Origin: Paraspadella gotoi
Taxonomy: Eukaryota; Chaetognatha
DNA: 64,000 nt
Direction: 5' to 3'
Assembly: GCA_051294375.1 (NCBI GenBank)
Contig: CM119268.1
Location: 8,303,008-8,367,007 of the forward strand
Shown here one piece after another: positions 10,324-21,980 of the stretch. Both the position numbers and the translations under genes were made by a program. Numbering within the stretch: position 1 is the first letter of the stretch; every line of letters starts with the position of its first letter. The notes below the pieces were generated by a model, which had not been told where the DNA came from, did no database searches, and saw only the letters and a program-made list of their open reading frames with translations.

Positions 10324-11231
10324 AAAACTTATCCGCACATTGTCCACCCTCCGCCTCCGGCTCCGCCATCGACCTCTCCCCCACCTCCGACACTCCCTTC
10401 CGCTCCAGAATCCGCCGAAAACTGCATTCAAACTGATAAAACGGTGCCAGAAAGCAAAAATAAACACAACGTAAACAACGATGTAAACAAAGATTCAAAC
10501 AATCCAATCTCATCGCCCCCATCACAACAACAACAAGAAAGCGAGTGCGATTTCGAAAGCGTTACTTCCCCCACGTTTTCCCTCGCCTTTCCACTCCCTC
10601 TCCCCCTCCCCCTCCCCCAAAATCTCCCTCAACAATTCTCGCGCCCTACTCCGAAAGTTTTTCGTGGCGAGCAAATCGACAAAGAACAGGCGCCAATCAC
10701 GTTACGTCAACACAGCGCTCTTACGCGCCGGTCTTAGCCCAGATCATGCGCGATCTCAACGAGACTCACCCTGCAACCGAATCGAACTACTCCAATGAAC
10801 GGATCAGTCAAACAAAACTTTATTCTTCCCTGTTTAAGTAACTTTTACTTAAATCGTTAAACTTTAATTTTTAATTGTTTCCAATCTCTCTTCAATCTAA
10901 AAACCTTTACTCGTTATAGTAAATCGTTATTGTTTACAAACAAATCCATACGTTATGTTTACATCCATCACACCGCAACGTAATCCATACGTTATATTAA
11001 CAAAAACAAACCCATAATTACCAAAAGCATCGATTTTTAATTCAAATCAAAGTAATCTCGAAGTAATTTTTCCATCTCGAATTATCCGTAATCAATTTTT
11101 CCCTTTTTCCTTTAAATTTTAAGTAGTTAAACACAACATGTGTTACTTTTAGTAGAATTTTATTATTACGAAATTTGGAAGCCTTTTATTTTAGACAAAT
11201 ACGTGCTAAAACTTTTACCCCGTTTTTATCT
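10324..11231 (+). other. Retrotransposon 3' noncoding region
   Basis: About 900 bp between the pol stop and the polypurine tract. A 97-residue frame (10444-10737) rich in Gln, Ser and Pro has no recognisable domain, and I do not call it a gene. The distal half is AT-rich. Confidence 0.6.
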
Positions 11232-11239
11232 GGGGGGCA
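11232..11239 (+). promoter_or_regulatory. Polypurine tract
   Basis: GGGGGGCA abuts the 3' LTR start (TG at 11240), the expected site for plus-strand priming. Confidence 0.8.
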
Positions 11240-11430
11240 TGTAGCTTCCAAATCCCTGGCACCAAAATTATTTTAACATCTCGCCGTCTTTTGTTCCCGA
11301 TATATCACATAGATTAATATGGCTCCTCCTGTGATTAATCCTTTATTATTTACCTTTCATCTGGCTCTATATTCCGATGTTCTCTCAGTTCGATTTTATC
11401 TCGGTGCCAGGGTGTTCCTCTAATATCACA
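11240..11430 (+). repeat. 3' LTR
   Basis: 191 bp counterpart of 5397-5593. It is followed directly by the AATA target-site duplication. Confidence 0.92.
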
Positions 11431-11434
11431 AATA

Positions 11435-12719
11435 TATCGTCGTAGCAGCTTTCGACTCGCGCCTATTTTCTCAGACGCAATCTTCTCTAATGACGAAAGA
11501 CATAGAAAGGAAAGAAGAGAAACGTAAATTAAAAGAAGAATTGAACGGCGATAATAAAAAAAAAAGGAAAAAGAAAATTAAAGGAAGACGAGAAAGAAAG
11601 TGGGAAACAAATAAGGACAGGCGAAGATTACAAATGGGAACAGTCATTTCAATGAGAGACGAGGGGCTGCGGCCGAAGATGTAAAACGAATCTTATTCTT
11701 TATAATTAAAGGAAGTGTGAGGAAAATTGATACGAATTTTCACATTCAACAAAACTCAAGACGTTAAAAACGATATTATAAATTTAGAATTTATAAAAAA
11801 GGTCTTGTATATTTTAAAATAATTTTGTTACTAAATATTTAATTGATAATATTTATTATTCAAATGGATTCCCAAAGGACTGCAATTTTTTTCCCCGTTT
11901 ATGTAATTAAAGTTAGACTTTAAAACCTCGCTCACGAAGAAAACAATTTTTTCTTCTCATTTTCAAGATGCGATTTTTTATTCAATCAGTTTCTATTTTA
12001 GTGATTATTCGCCGCTGAGTTGCTCTTTTTGTTTATTGCTTACTTCCGGTCGTCCTTTTTTTTTCTATATTGACTCTTTCTACTTCTGGTTTATTATACC
12101 ATCTACTTCCGCCTCTTTTTCTTTACCAATTATTTTCTTCTTTTTTTTCTCTTTTCCACTAAATCTCTCATTTCAATCTTTGTATTCCCCACGTCTTCGA
12201 TTTTCTCCCTTTAACATTCTTCCTTCCTTTTTCTTCCTTCACGAACTCATTCTTTATTTATCACTAACCCGGTTTTTTTCCTTCCCATTTCTTCACCTTC
12301 GTATCTAGCGATTGTTCTCTTTTTCTCTTTCCTTTTTTTTTCTTTTTGGTCAAAAGTCTTTCTTCCTTTGACTCCCCCCCAGGCGTCGATATCTTTTCTG
12401 TTACCGCTTCCTCCCTTTCCCTAGCCCCCCCCCCCCACATCGCGAACCTCTCCAAAATCGTTCTTATCTTTCTCGGTCAATTTTTCACAGCTTTTTGCCC
12501 TCGCGATGTTTTATTGCTCGTCTCTTCCTGCCTCTCCATTTCATTGCTCTTTTTTTTTCTCTATTTTTTTCCTCGACCGCGCCTCTACCGTCAACTCCCG
12601 GAATAATTCAAGTTTTTTTTTTTTTCTCGCTCGGGTCGAGAATTTGTGAACTTCACGAGAGGTTGAACGCCACTCGAGCGAAAGCGGGCTTTGCGGTCGG
12701 GAAGGAAACCGACGAAATA
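11435..12719. other. Noncoding, AT- and pyrimidine-rich stretch
   Basis: Lys/Arg/Glu-rich and Phe/Ser-rich frames here (11490-11684, 12036-12606) follow purine/pyrimidine strand bias and show no domain. No gene called. Confidence 0.5.

Positions 12720-12768
<49 letters not shown>
12720..12768. repeat. (GAT)n trinucleotide repeat
   Basis: About 16 perfect ATG/GAT units, giving poly-Asp on one strand and poly-His/Ile on the other. Confidence 0.92.
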
Positions 12769-14225
12769 TCGAGAACTATGGTATTTACTATGGATGATAA
12801 TAATTATGAATCTAAGGTGATACTGAGAATCTGAGGATGATCGCTTTGAACCTTGTTTTATCATAAAGTAATTGCCGTCTCGAGTCTTTTAATATTTCTT
12901 ATGATACAAAAGAAACAAAGGAACAACGGAATTTATTTAAAAAAAGAAAGAATTTCCGTCTCGCGAAATGAAAGATGGCCGCCGACGGATGACGCGAGGA
13001 AATCGAAGAGGAAATAAGGAGAAAAGAATGAAGCGGAGGAAATCTGAAGGGAGAATGAAAGAGACGAAATGAGGTTGAGAAATGAAAAAGAAGAAAGATG
13101 GGAAAGAAATCATCCGGAACTTCCTTTTTTCGAGTTTTGATCGACGGCAAATTCGGAATGACGTCGTTGTTATGGTGGTTGTGGTCGAGGTGTGGGCTTT
13201 TGAGGCCCATATCGTTGTGGTCGTGGTGGTGATTGTTGTTGTTAAGGTGGAACTTGCTGTTGGGGTAGTTTTCATTAATGTCGTGGTTACTGTTAGTATA
13301 GCAACGGTGGCGGCGTCGGTGACGATAATATTGTATTGTTTTAGGTGATTGTTTTCTTGTTTTCCTCGTCGTTGTTTTCATCAGCGTTAATTTTAAAATT
13401 TCTCCCGCTCGACGCTGATTGTTCACTTTTCATTGTTAAACTTTATGTCTCCCATCCTCGATCGGAATTAACGGCCTCTGTCGGATGAAAGAGGAAGCTG
13501 AGTCGGGAACTGGAGAAAAAAAAACAAAAAGCTAAACTACGTAAATCAACTCGAATGACGACAACGATAAGGATGTGGAATAGAAGAATTTCGATGAATT
13601 TCGATGAATGAGATGGAAAAGAAATGGATTTGATGAAATGGAATGAGGAAGATCCTGAAGAAATACATTGTACGAAAGATTAGGGAATGAAAAATGAAAT
13701 ACAGAAGGATTAAGAGGAGGAAGAGGGAAGAGGAAGATTAGCGAGGAAGATTAGGGAGGAAAATGAAGATTGTTAAGTCTCTTTGCAAGCACGGGGTTGT
13801 TTCGATATTTGAAAAAAAGTAAATCGCTGTGGGTTGCAGAACAAAATTTTTTAATTTTTAAAAGAAATTAAAGTATTTATGAATTTAAATTGCAAATGTT
13901 TAATGGGTTTTTTTTCTTCGAGATAAAACAAATAAAACTTTAATAATAAATTATAACTCGAAATATATCGAACAATGAATACAATATAAAACAATAGGTC
14001 GAATAGAAAAAAAAACTTTCGGGAAAAAAAATTTGCTTAATTAAAAATGGAAAGAGAAATGAAAGAACAAAAAAAAAAAATAAAAAATAGAAAAGACGGA
14101 AAGCTAAGATTAAATGAGAGGAAGGGAGGAAAGATCGGAAGTTAGGAGAGAAATAAAAAGGCAATAGAAGAAAGAAGAAAAGGTAGGAAGAAGGAGAGAG
14201 AAGGGAGGAATTTGGTAAAGTCGAG
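12769..14225. other. Noncoding stretch, purine/pyrimidine biased
   Basis: Contains a GTGGTT/GTTGTT-rich patch (13160-13380) that gives spurious Thr/Val/His-rich frames, and GA-rich DNA at 14050-14225. No splice-bounded coding signal was seen. Confidence 0.5.
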
Positions 14226-14317
14226 ATGAGAGGGAGTCAAAAAGAAAAAAAAAGAGGAATGATTGAACGAGGACTCAACGGAAAAAAAAACTTCTCTGGT
14301 GAACCCTGTTTCATTGA

Positions 14318-14490
14318 AGCGATCAAGTGCGATCAAATGGATGAAACGATCACAAAAAGGCCAAATGCGATCAAATGGATGAAACGATCACAAAAAGGCC
14401 AAATGCGATCAAATGGATTTAACGATCACAAAAGGCCAAATGCGATCAAATGGATGAAACGATCACAAAAAGGCCAAATGCGGTCAAAAA
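14318..14490. repeat. ~38-bp minisatellite, four copies
   Basis: Four near-identical units built on GCGATCAAATGGATGAAACG and ATCACAAAAAGGCCAAAT. The third unit has two substitutions and one deleted A. Confidence 0.9.
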
Positions 14491-14496
14491 CGTCGA

Positions 14497-14800
14497 GGTA
14501 GCGACTGGCAAGGACGTGTCTATTAGTTGCTTTGTCGATGTGGCGACTGGCAAATTTGTTGCTTTGTCGACATAGAAAATGGCAGGGGGGTGTCTGTTCG
14601 TTGCTTTGTCGATGTGGCGACTGGGAAAGGAATTTCAAATTATAGGGTTGTTGAAGTGGCAACTGGCAAGGGGGTGTATACATTCATTGGTTTTTTTTGT
14701 TGTTGTAACAACAGGCAAGGGAGTGTCAATTCATTGCTTTGTTGATGTGAAGACTGGCAAGGGCTTCGTAATCAATTGCTGTCGAGGTGTCTTGAAAAGG
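14497..14800. repeat. ~55-65 bp degenerate tandem repeat
   Basis: About six diverged units containing GATGTGGCGACTGGCAAGG and a TTCATTGCTTTGT segment follow directly on the 38-bp array. Units vary in length. Confidence 0.7.
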
Positions 14801-14829
14801 GGTGTTAACTGGTAACTTTTATTCGCATT

Positions 14830-17094
14830 GACTCTGTTCAGACTATGTTGTAGATTTGTTTTATGACCTTTTCATGTTTTTTTTAATGTTTGTATTGTCT
14901 CCTATTGAGTGTTGATTATTTGTTGCCAGTTAACAGACCTTGTCAACCCTTCCCGTCATCAGAAATTCAAGAATCCATGATCAGAATTTTTTTTTTTTTG
15001 GAATCTCGAATAAATTAGACTAAATTAAATTAGAGTCCGAAATTAAAAGAAGAGGAGAAAGCTTTAAAAAACACAAAAAGAAAAAAAAAGAAAAAAATCC
15101 GGAAGCGGTTTCCCTTTTGTTCGGAATTTCCCGATGGGTTTCGAGCGCCTCTTCATTATTTTTAAAAAAATTTTCATAAAGAAATTCTCGGAATTCTCAT
15201 CAAGGATTTTTTAAAAAAATTTTCAAAGATAAAATATTTCCAAGTTCGAAAAGCGGTTGAATATTTAAATTTAAAAAACAAAAAAGGGGAAAGAGAAAAA
15301 CTTGAACGACGATAGAGTGAAGTTTGTGGCCGACAAAGGCTTTATTAAAAACATTAGCAAAATTTATCGGAAATGTCAAGGACGATGGTGAAAATATTCT
15401 AGTCTTGAGAAAAATGGAGTTAGTTGGTTACGAGTTAGTTCGTTACTGCCGCCACAATTCGTAGTAAAATTATCCTCTTAGAGTAGAGCAGTTACGTACA
15501 TTAGCATTACAAAAATAGTAAACTGTATAAGACCCTCTAAAATGTAACTGTTATCTTTGTTGTTTGCGACAGATAATAACAGTTTCAATGATCAAGTTTC
15601 CATAATAATATCCTGGTAATACCAGGATAATGAAAACGAGAATAAAACATTTTAAAGTATTTTTCTTTGCAAAATCAATCAAGAAAATGCTGAAAATCTA
15701 TTGTGACCGAAAGTCACAAGAATCTCATCGACGATGGACTGTGACGTCAGAATCGTGAATCCGTTTGTCCGTGATCGAGCGTGAGAGGAATTCCGGTGAA
15801 CAGTGTCGAAGGACGACGCGTCAAAGCTGCTAATCAGTGAAACAAATCCGTGAATCTTAAATTCAAATCTTGTGAAACGAAAGAAATTCCGTGTTGAGGC
15901 GACCGTCTCGTCGCAGAATTTTTTTCTAAACTGAAAATGGAGTCGCTGAAAAAAAAGGTTAACCAAGAGAAATAGTAGTAAAGAAAAATTTTAAGAACTC
16001 TTCTCAAAATATAAAAAAACATGACATATATAACACATGAAAGCTCTCTGCTTTCAATTTTCATTTTTGTATTTTGTATTTTGTTTCAATGATGACCATA
16101 CAATTGCTTGACATCTAATTCTTCAGAATGAGTAACATTGTTGTTTTCCTTTTTCCTTTCAGAAAAAAAACAAACATATTTTGTTAATTGCGAAAGTAAA
16201 CAACACGAAAAAAAAAAAATGAAAAGAGCAGGATTTAAAATCACGGATTCTTATCGAAACGTAAAAAAACAGTCAAAAGAAACTCGGGGAAATGGTAAAA
16301 ATTGTCCCAAGAAAAAAATTTTTTTCAAAAAATATTCCAGATTTCAGGTGAGGGAATTTCGGCGCGCCATCAAAACCCCATCAGCGTCGACGCGTGGCCC
16401 GCTCTCGTCGTGGAAACGGGAAGCTTCCGGTTGGAATGTTTTGAGGAGCGTGGGGTGAAGTGCGGGGGGGAGGGAGGGGGGAGTGAGAGGAGGAGATGTA
16501 AAGCGGATACAGGGGTGAGAGGTAAGGGTGAAGGTGAAGGTGAGAGGGTGAGAGGGTGAGAGTAAGGGCTTGCAAATCATATCAAAATGAAAAGTGATAC
16601 GATGAGAAGGCTGAAGGGTGAAATAGAGACTGTGGATTGAAGATAATGGACTCAGAAAAAAAAATATTAGTTGGGAAGGGGGCCCCCCAAAAAAAAACCA
16701 ACTAAAAGTTGAACCACGAATATGGAAATGGTAGATTTGCGAATATGACGAGGAAAGAGAGAGAGGAGGGGAAATGATGAGAGTGTTGAAAGGACAGAAA
16801 AAAAAGGAAAGAAAAAGAGAAAAAGAAGGAAAATGTAATGCGAAACGTCAAAGGAGTTTTTAAGTCTTGGCTGGATGATGGACAGCAATGCAGAATAAGA
16901 AATGTTTTATGAATTGTTTCTTTGATTAATAATTTTCTCGTGCGTGTTCTTAAAAAGTAAAGATGTAATTTCAAGAGAGAAACAAATATTTTATGTAGAG
17001 TTGCGGAGCGGAGAATGGATGAAAAAAAAAGTCCCAATTTTTGAAGTAATTATGAGTTATGATAAAAGAACATTCAAATCACGGATAAAAGAAA
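14830..17094. other. Noncoding stretch, no gene recognised
   Basis: AT-rich, with a GGTGA/GAGGGTGA-rich patch at 16500-16565 and a perfect TGACGTCA near 15742. Lys-rich frames at 16138-16559 show no domain. No exon-like structure was seen. Confidence 0.5.

Positions 17095-17096
<2 letters not shown>

Positions 17097-17147
<51 letters not shown>
17097..17147. repeat. (CT)n microsatellite
   Basis: Pure CT run of about 50 bp. Confidence 0.92.
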
Positions 17148-17152
<5 letters not shown>

Positions 17153-17485
17153 GCGGCCGGGAGAACCACTCGAATATTTTCAATATCAATATTTCTTTGA
17201 GTATGACTTTCTCATTCTCTCATACGCTATTTTTTGAAACCCTTTTCCAGAATTTTTCCAAAGCAATCAGCCTTCATGTCCGTAGCTTATTGCTGTCTGC
17301 AACGTCTTGACGGATTGAAGACTCCCTAGTTGCAGAAGAAATGCGCCTAAAATAGCAGCTTTCGGTTTAGGGGGTCTGCTTGAAATGGCAGGTGAAATTG
17401 CTATTATTGCCTTGTCCGTTTCCTTGTTACTCTTCGCACTTACATACGAGTTATGGCCAGAGAGAATTTGAAAGGGAACATAAGG

Positions 17486-17488
<3 letters not shown>

Positions 17489-17530
<42 letters not shown>
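17489..17530. repeat. (CT)n microsatellite
   Basis: Pure CT run of about 42 bp. Confidence 0.92.
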
Positions 17531-17533
<3 letters not shown>

Positions 17534-18750
17534 AATATATGGGAAACGTCAAAGAGGATCATGAGAAATGGAGGCTTTTATGATCGATTTTGGGAAATCG
17601 TTTCGAATTCTTGTGCAACTCGGATTTTCCGCCGCTTGCCGATCGGAAAGTCCAGAGTTCGAGGCGCAGTAATAGTGCACTGTTTAAACAAATCCGGATA
17701 AAGGGTTAGGGAACAGTTGGCGTCATGGTAGTCCCTTATTTCCGATTCCTTTACTATATTATCTCTTATCTTTGATTACTGCTTCCCCTTTCCTGCCCTC
17801 CCTCTCTTTCTAACTCTCTGCCCCTCTTTCTCCCGCCAATCATTATATTTCTTTCCCTTTTTTTTGACTCTCCTTCATTTTTCAATCATCCCACCCATTT
17901 ATTCTTCCGTATCCCCTTTCCTTTTCTCTTTTTCTTCGCCTACTTTTTCTTCCTTTCCTCCAAACCTCTTTTTCTCTCCTCCTTCCTCCCTTTCCTCCCA
18001 TTTCCCGCCCATAAACACGCAAAAAAATGGAGCACTAATGGGCGCGTCGCCGGAAGTCGAGCGGCTGAATCGTCTGAGCGGAAGGCGAGGATCGTCGTGC
18101 GCGTCCAACCGCCGGGATTTCCGCAGAAAACATAACCCGTGACCGTGAACTGTCGACGGCGTATGTCATCTTAATAAAGTTCACGCCCCGGGGGATCACG
18201 TCATGAGATTATTTTTATATCGTCTAAAATAATTAGTTTAACTAATTGTATAAAATTTACTGAATCATTTATTTAAAAAAATTTATTGGCTAAAAAAATA
18301 TTATAGTATAAACAAACTAATTTTTTCCCCTAAGGTGATTAAGAATAAGAGTAAATTATAAAGATTAAAATATATATTTTTTTAAAGTAATAGTACCTAT
18401 GCATTACAATATAAAAAAAGCACCTTAGAATTATACATATCATTAAATAAATTGTTTTTTAAAAAAGAAGCCGCTCAACCGCTCATCCACTCACCCCGCG
18501 GGGAGACCTTTTTAGACGACGACATAACTCGATGACCCCAACGATCTCCTTTTTTTTTCGCCGCAGAGAAACTTTAAACGATTTCGGGAGATGCTGAGTT
18601 GGAAGGCGACCGAGGCTGAGGATCGACAACGCCCTCTTTCCTTTTTTTTCGGTAGGAGGCGTTTTACGATCAAAACAAAAGAACAAGTTGTGACGAAAAT
18701 AGAGAGTTTAGAACGAGAAGACGATTGCAAGATATGGTACGGTTTGTGCG

Positions 18751-18752
<2 letters not shown>
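17531..18752. other. Noncoding stretch
   Basis: Pyrimidine-rich at 17780-18000, a short GC-rich patch at 18030-18200, then AT-rich DNA. No gene recognised. Confidence 0.5.

Positions 18753-18802
<50 letters not shown>
18753..18802. repeat. (CT)n microsatellite
   Basis: Pure CT run of about 50 bp. Confidence 0.92.
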
Positions 18803-18805
<3 letters not shown>

Positions 18806-19878
18806 CTCTCATTCTGTCTGAATCTTATTTATTTTTTACCGAAATCTATATCCAGGACGATACAGAATAGAGAGGGATCCCTTTCAAATTTTTATCGAGC
18901 TAATGCGGATTTCGTTTTTCGGCGGCTCGAGTGATGATGCTGTCATTGCTCACTTTGCAATGTTCCATTGCAGCATTAATATCATTCCTTTTTCCATCAC
19001 GACCCAGTTAAACGCCGCCGGGGAGCATCATGGACGATTGACCCTCACTTTTCCTCTCCTTAATTAACCACCCCTCCCCCACCACCTCGACCCCCTATAT
19101 CACGAACCCCCGCGATCATAAAGACCAACTTAATTGTCATAGTGAGACTCGAATAAAAACATCACGACGTCGAAAGGCTCTTGGGACTCGTGGAGTTTTA
19201 TTCCCCACTTTGATTCCAATTGAGTTAATAACAAGAAGATTTTGAGGTCAATCTGTATCAACGTCGTTTTGTAAGCATCATTCCGCTTACTCCTGATTTC
19301 TTTAAATATTTTGGACGTACAATGTTTGATTTTTTTTCTTGAGTGTACAAACGGATTGAGCAGGTAATGCTTCAAGCTCAGAAATCTGACAATCCAGATG
19401 ATAATCTGATAGTTCAAATATGGAAGAATTAAATTTTTTATTGTCTCGATCTCTTCGGGGTCGCATAGCTGTAATAAAACCAAAAGATGTTAAAATTGTC
19501 GATGTTGAGGTTTCGTTAAATAGGTTAGTTATATATAATAGTTAGATTTGGTTAGTGAGAAAGATAAAATTTATCAGACAGGTTTGTCTTAAGTTGTTAA
19601 GCTTTTGATTCCGACGGTGTAACGAATGTAAATTAACGTAACGTGTCGTAAACAATTCATTCGGCAATAAGCTTCCATCGTCCACCGAGCACTGTGATCA
19701 AAGAAGAAAAGACAGCGCTGTGACGTCGCGAGAGACGCTGCCGTGACGTAGCATCGCCGAATCTTTGACGTTGCAGCGTCGCAGCGGTGACGCCACGGCG
19801 ACGCGGCGACTTTGTAACGCAGCAATTAATCACGACGAAGGTCGAGTTCTGACGTCGTGGAAGAAACGACGATTGCTT
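18803..19878. other. Noncoding stretch with one unassigned minus-strand frame
   Basis: A 117-residue minus-strand frame (19130-19483) has mixed composition but no recognisable domain, signal peptide or splice context, so it is not called a gene. The patch at 19690-19870 is rich in GACGTC/GACG. Confidence 0.45.
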
Positions 19879-19883
19879 CTTCT

Positions 19884-19918
<35 letters not shown>

Positions 19919-19919
19919 C
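19879..19919. repeat. (CGT)n trinucleotide repeat
   Basis: About 13 CGT/GTC units, one of several GAC-class repeats in the window. Confidence 0.92.
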
Positions 19920-20500
19920 TTTTCACGGTTTTTTTTTTCTCATAAAAACGACACTAACAAGTGACAACTGCAAAGCGCAATCTCGTTGCCTCATTGATCT
20001 CTTAATTGCAATTCCCATCGTTTGTTGCTCGAAGATATCGGAAGAGAGACTCTTTCCGCTCTTTGCTTTTCTTACTATTCAGCACAAACTGTCGAGTTCC
20101 CCGATTTTTTCGCCTCATTCAGCGTGCAATGCCATGTGAGATTCCGCGGGTCAGGCGAGATTCCATACACCGTCGGAGATGGAATCTCACCATCTTTCAT
20201 GCCTTCGTGATCGTTCATCCTTTACGGCCTTGAGTTCTGGATTCACGAAATGTCACGCGCTTGTCACTCCCAATTCTTTCGGCTACGGTTGAGCGTTCAT
20301 ACGAACGATATTTCGAGATTTGCCGCTAGAGGCGACTCGATTAGGGGCTTTTTCTGTCAGTACGTCTGGATGAGTTTCATAGCAAAGAACTCACTCGCAA
20401 CAAAAAAGGGTTGTACTTTTAATAAAACCCCAAAAAAAAACCGTCGGCAAAAGACTTTCTTTTGTTTATAATATTGTGTAGCACCGACCGGGAGACTCTT

Positions 20501-21147
20501 CTGAGTTGCGCTCAGTTGTTTTTGTCTTTCCTTTACAGAAATATCCTCTCTTCTTTTTAAGATTTCAGATTTCTGAATGAATCCGTCTAGGATTTTTTGC
20601 GAATCATTCCTCTATATGCTTGCATATACAAATAAACTGAAATAGTTAAATACCTTTAAATAATATTTCCGTTTAATCTCTACCTGCAATCGCTTCGAAT
20701 TTCTTTGCTTATTTCGCTTCACTTCGCTGACGTTTTCGTCCATTGGGTTTCAACTCTTTCCATCTGCCTTCATTGCTGGAATTTAGTCGGTTCTTGCCCC
20801 TCGCAGTCTTGCAGGGTCCGTTACGAAGCCTTTTCCTTCGCTCATAATATCTTTCTTATTGTTAATATGTCCATAATATTGTTTTCAAAATCGTTTAAAT
20901 CTTGCTTATTGTCTAATTGTCAAAAATTGTCTCTTTTATTTAGAAAAAAAAAAATTCTTTAGCCTTTTCTCCCAGAAATTCTTAGTTTTTCGCTATACGT
21001 TTTCCGGTCTTTTATTGATACTCGTTCCAGTTAAGTATTTTTTTCATCTTTTTTTCGTTTTTCCATTTTCTTGTCCATCTTCGCGAAATTTTGTTAATCT
21101 TTCTTTGCAATCTCTCTCTCTTGCGAATTGCGAGTGTCATTCCTTCC
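20501..21147. repeat. Local direct duplication, copy 1
   Basis: From CTGAGTTGCG to the N gap at 21148 this matches 21241-21765. Differences are mainly short deletions in the second copy. Both copies end at a gap, which suggests a gap-filling artefact. Confidence 0.8.
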
Positions 21148-21172
21148 NNNNNNNNNNNNNNNNNNNNNNNNN
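21148..21172. other. Assembly gap (25 N)
   Basis: A run of exactly 25 Ns, probably a placeholder length rather than a measured gap. Confidence 0.99.
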
Positions 21173-21240
21173 ATATTACGCATTGTTATGCTGAATGACC
21201 TTTCCTCTTAAGCTTTAATTCTTTTTCCCCTCTTCTCCTT

Positions 21241-21765
21241 CTGAGTTGCGCTCAGTTGTTTTTGTCTTTCCTTTACAGAAATATCCTCTCTTCTTTTTAA
21301 GATTTTCAGATTTCTGGAATGAATCCGTCTAGGATTTTTTGCGAATCATTCCTCTATATGTTTGCTATACAATTAAACTAAAATACTTAAAATACCTTTA
21401 AAAATATTTCCGTTTAATCTCTACCTGCAATCGCTTCGAATTTCTTTGCTTCATTCGCTTCACTTCGCTGACGTTTTCGTCCATTGGGTTTCAACTCTTC
21501 CATCTGCTTCATTGCTGGAATTTCCTTTGCCCTCGCAGTCCTGCAGAGTCGTTACCTTTTTCTTCGCTTCATAATTCTTCTTTAGCTTTTTTTCGTCCCA
21601 AAATTCTTATTTTTTCGCTATACGTTTTCGGTCTTATTGATATCGTTCCAGTTATATTTTTTCAATCTTTTTTTCGTTTTTCCATTTCTTGTCATCTTCC
21701 CGAAATTTTGTTATCTTTCCTTGCAATCTCTCTTCTCTTTCGAATCGAGTTCATTCCTCTTCTAA
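21241..21765. repeat. Local direct duplication, copy 2
   Basis: Shorter, indel-rich repeat of 20501-21147, running into the next gap at 21766. Confidence 0.8.
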
Positions 21766-21980
21766 NNNNNNNNNNNNNNNNNNNNNNNNNNNNNNNNNNN
21801 NNNNNNNNNNNNNNNNNNNNNNNNNNNNNNNNNNNNNNNNNNNNNNNNNNNNNNNNNNNNNNNNNNNNNNNNNNNNNNNNNNNNNNNNNNNNNNNNNNNN
21901 NNNNNNNNNNNNNNNNNNNNNNNNNNNNNNNNNNNNNNNNNNNNNNNNNNNNNNNNNNNNNNNNNNNNNNNNNNNNNNNN
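21766..21980. other. Assembly gap (215 N)
   Basis: Unresolved bases. Open frames that cross it are artefacts. Confidence 0.99.

Larger units (their letters stand above)
5397..11430 (+). mobile_element. Full-length Ty3/Gypsy LTR retrotransposon
   Basis: A 6,034 bp element with two direct LTRs (5397-5593 and 11240-11430), both starting TGTAGCTTCC and ending CA. It is flanked by a 4-bp AATA duplication (5393-5396 and 11431-11434). Internal order is leader, gag, pol (protease, reverse transcriptase, RNase H, integrase), then a 3' untranslated region and a polypurine tract. RNase H preceding integrase in pol is the Ty3/Gypsy (Metaviridae) order, not Copia. Both reading frames are open throughout. 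The LTRs differ by about two or three substitutions and about eight single-base indels, so insertion is fairly recent or the indels are sequencing errors. No env-like frame was found. Confidence 0.93.

Noticed and set aside
10444-10737. Possible third retrotransposon gene (env-like)
   Set aside because: Only 97 residues, Gln/Ser/Pro-rich, with no signal peptide or membrane segment.
19130-19483. 117-residue minus-strand frame of ordinary composition
   Set aside because: No recognisable domain, no splice sites judged convincing and AT-rich codons throughout. Left unassigned.
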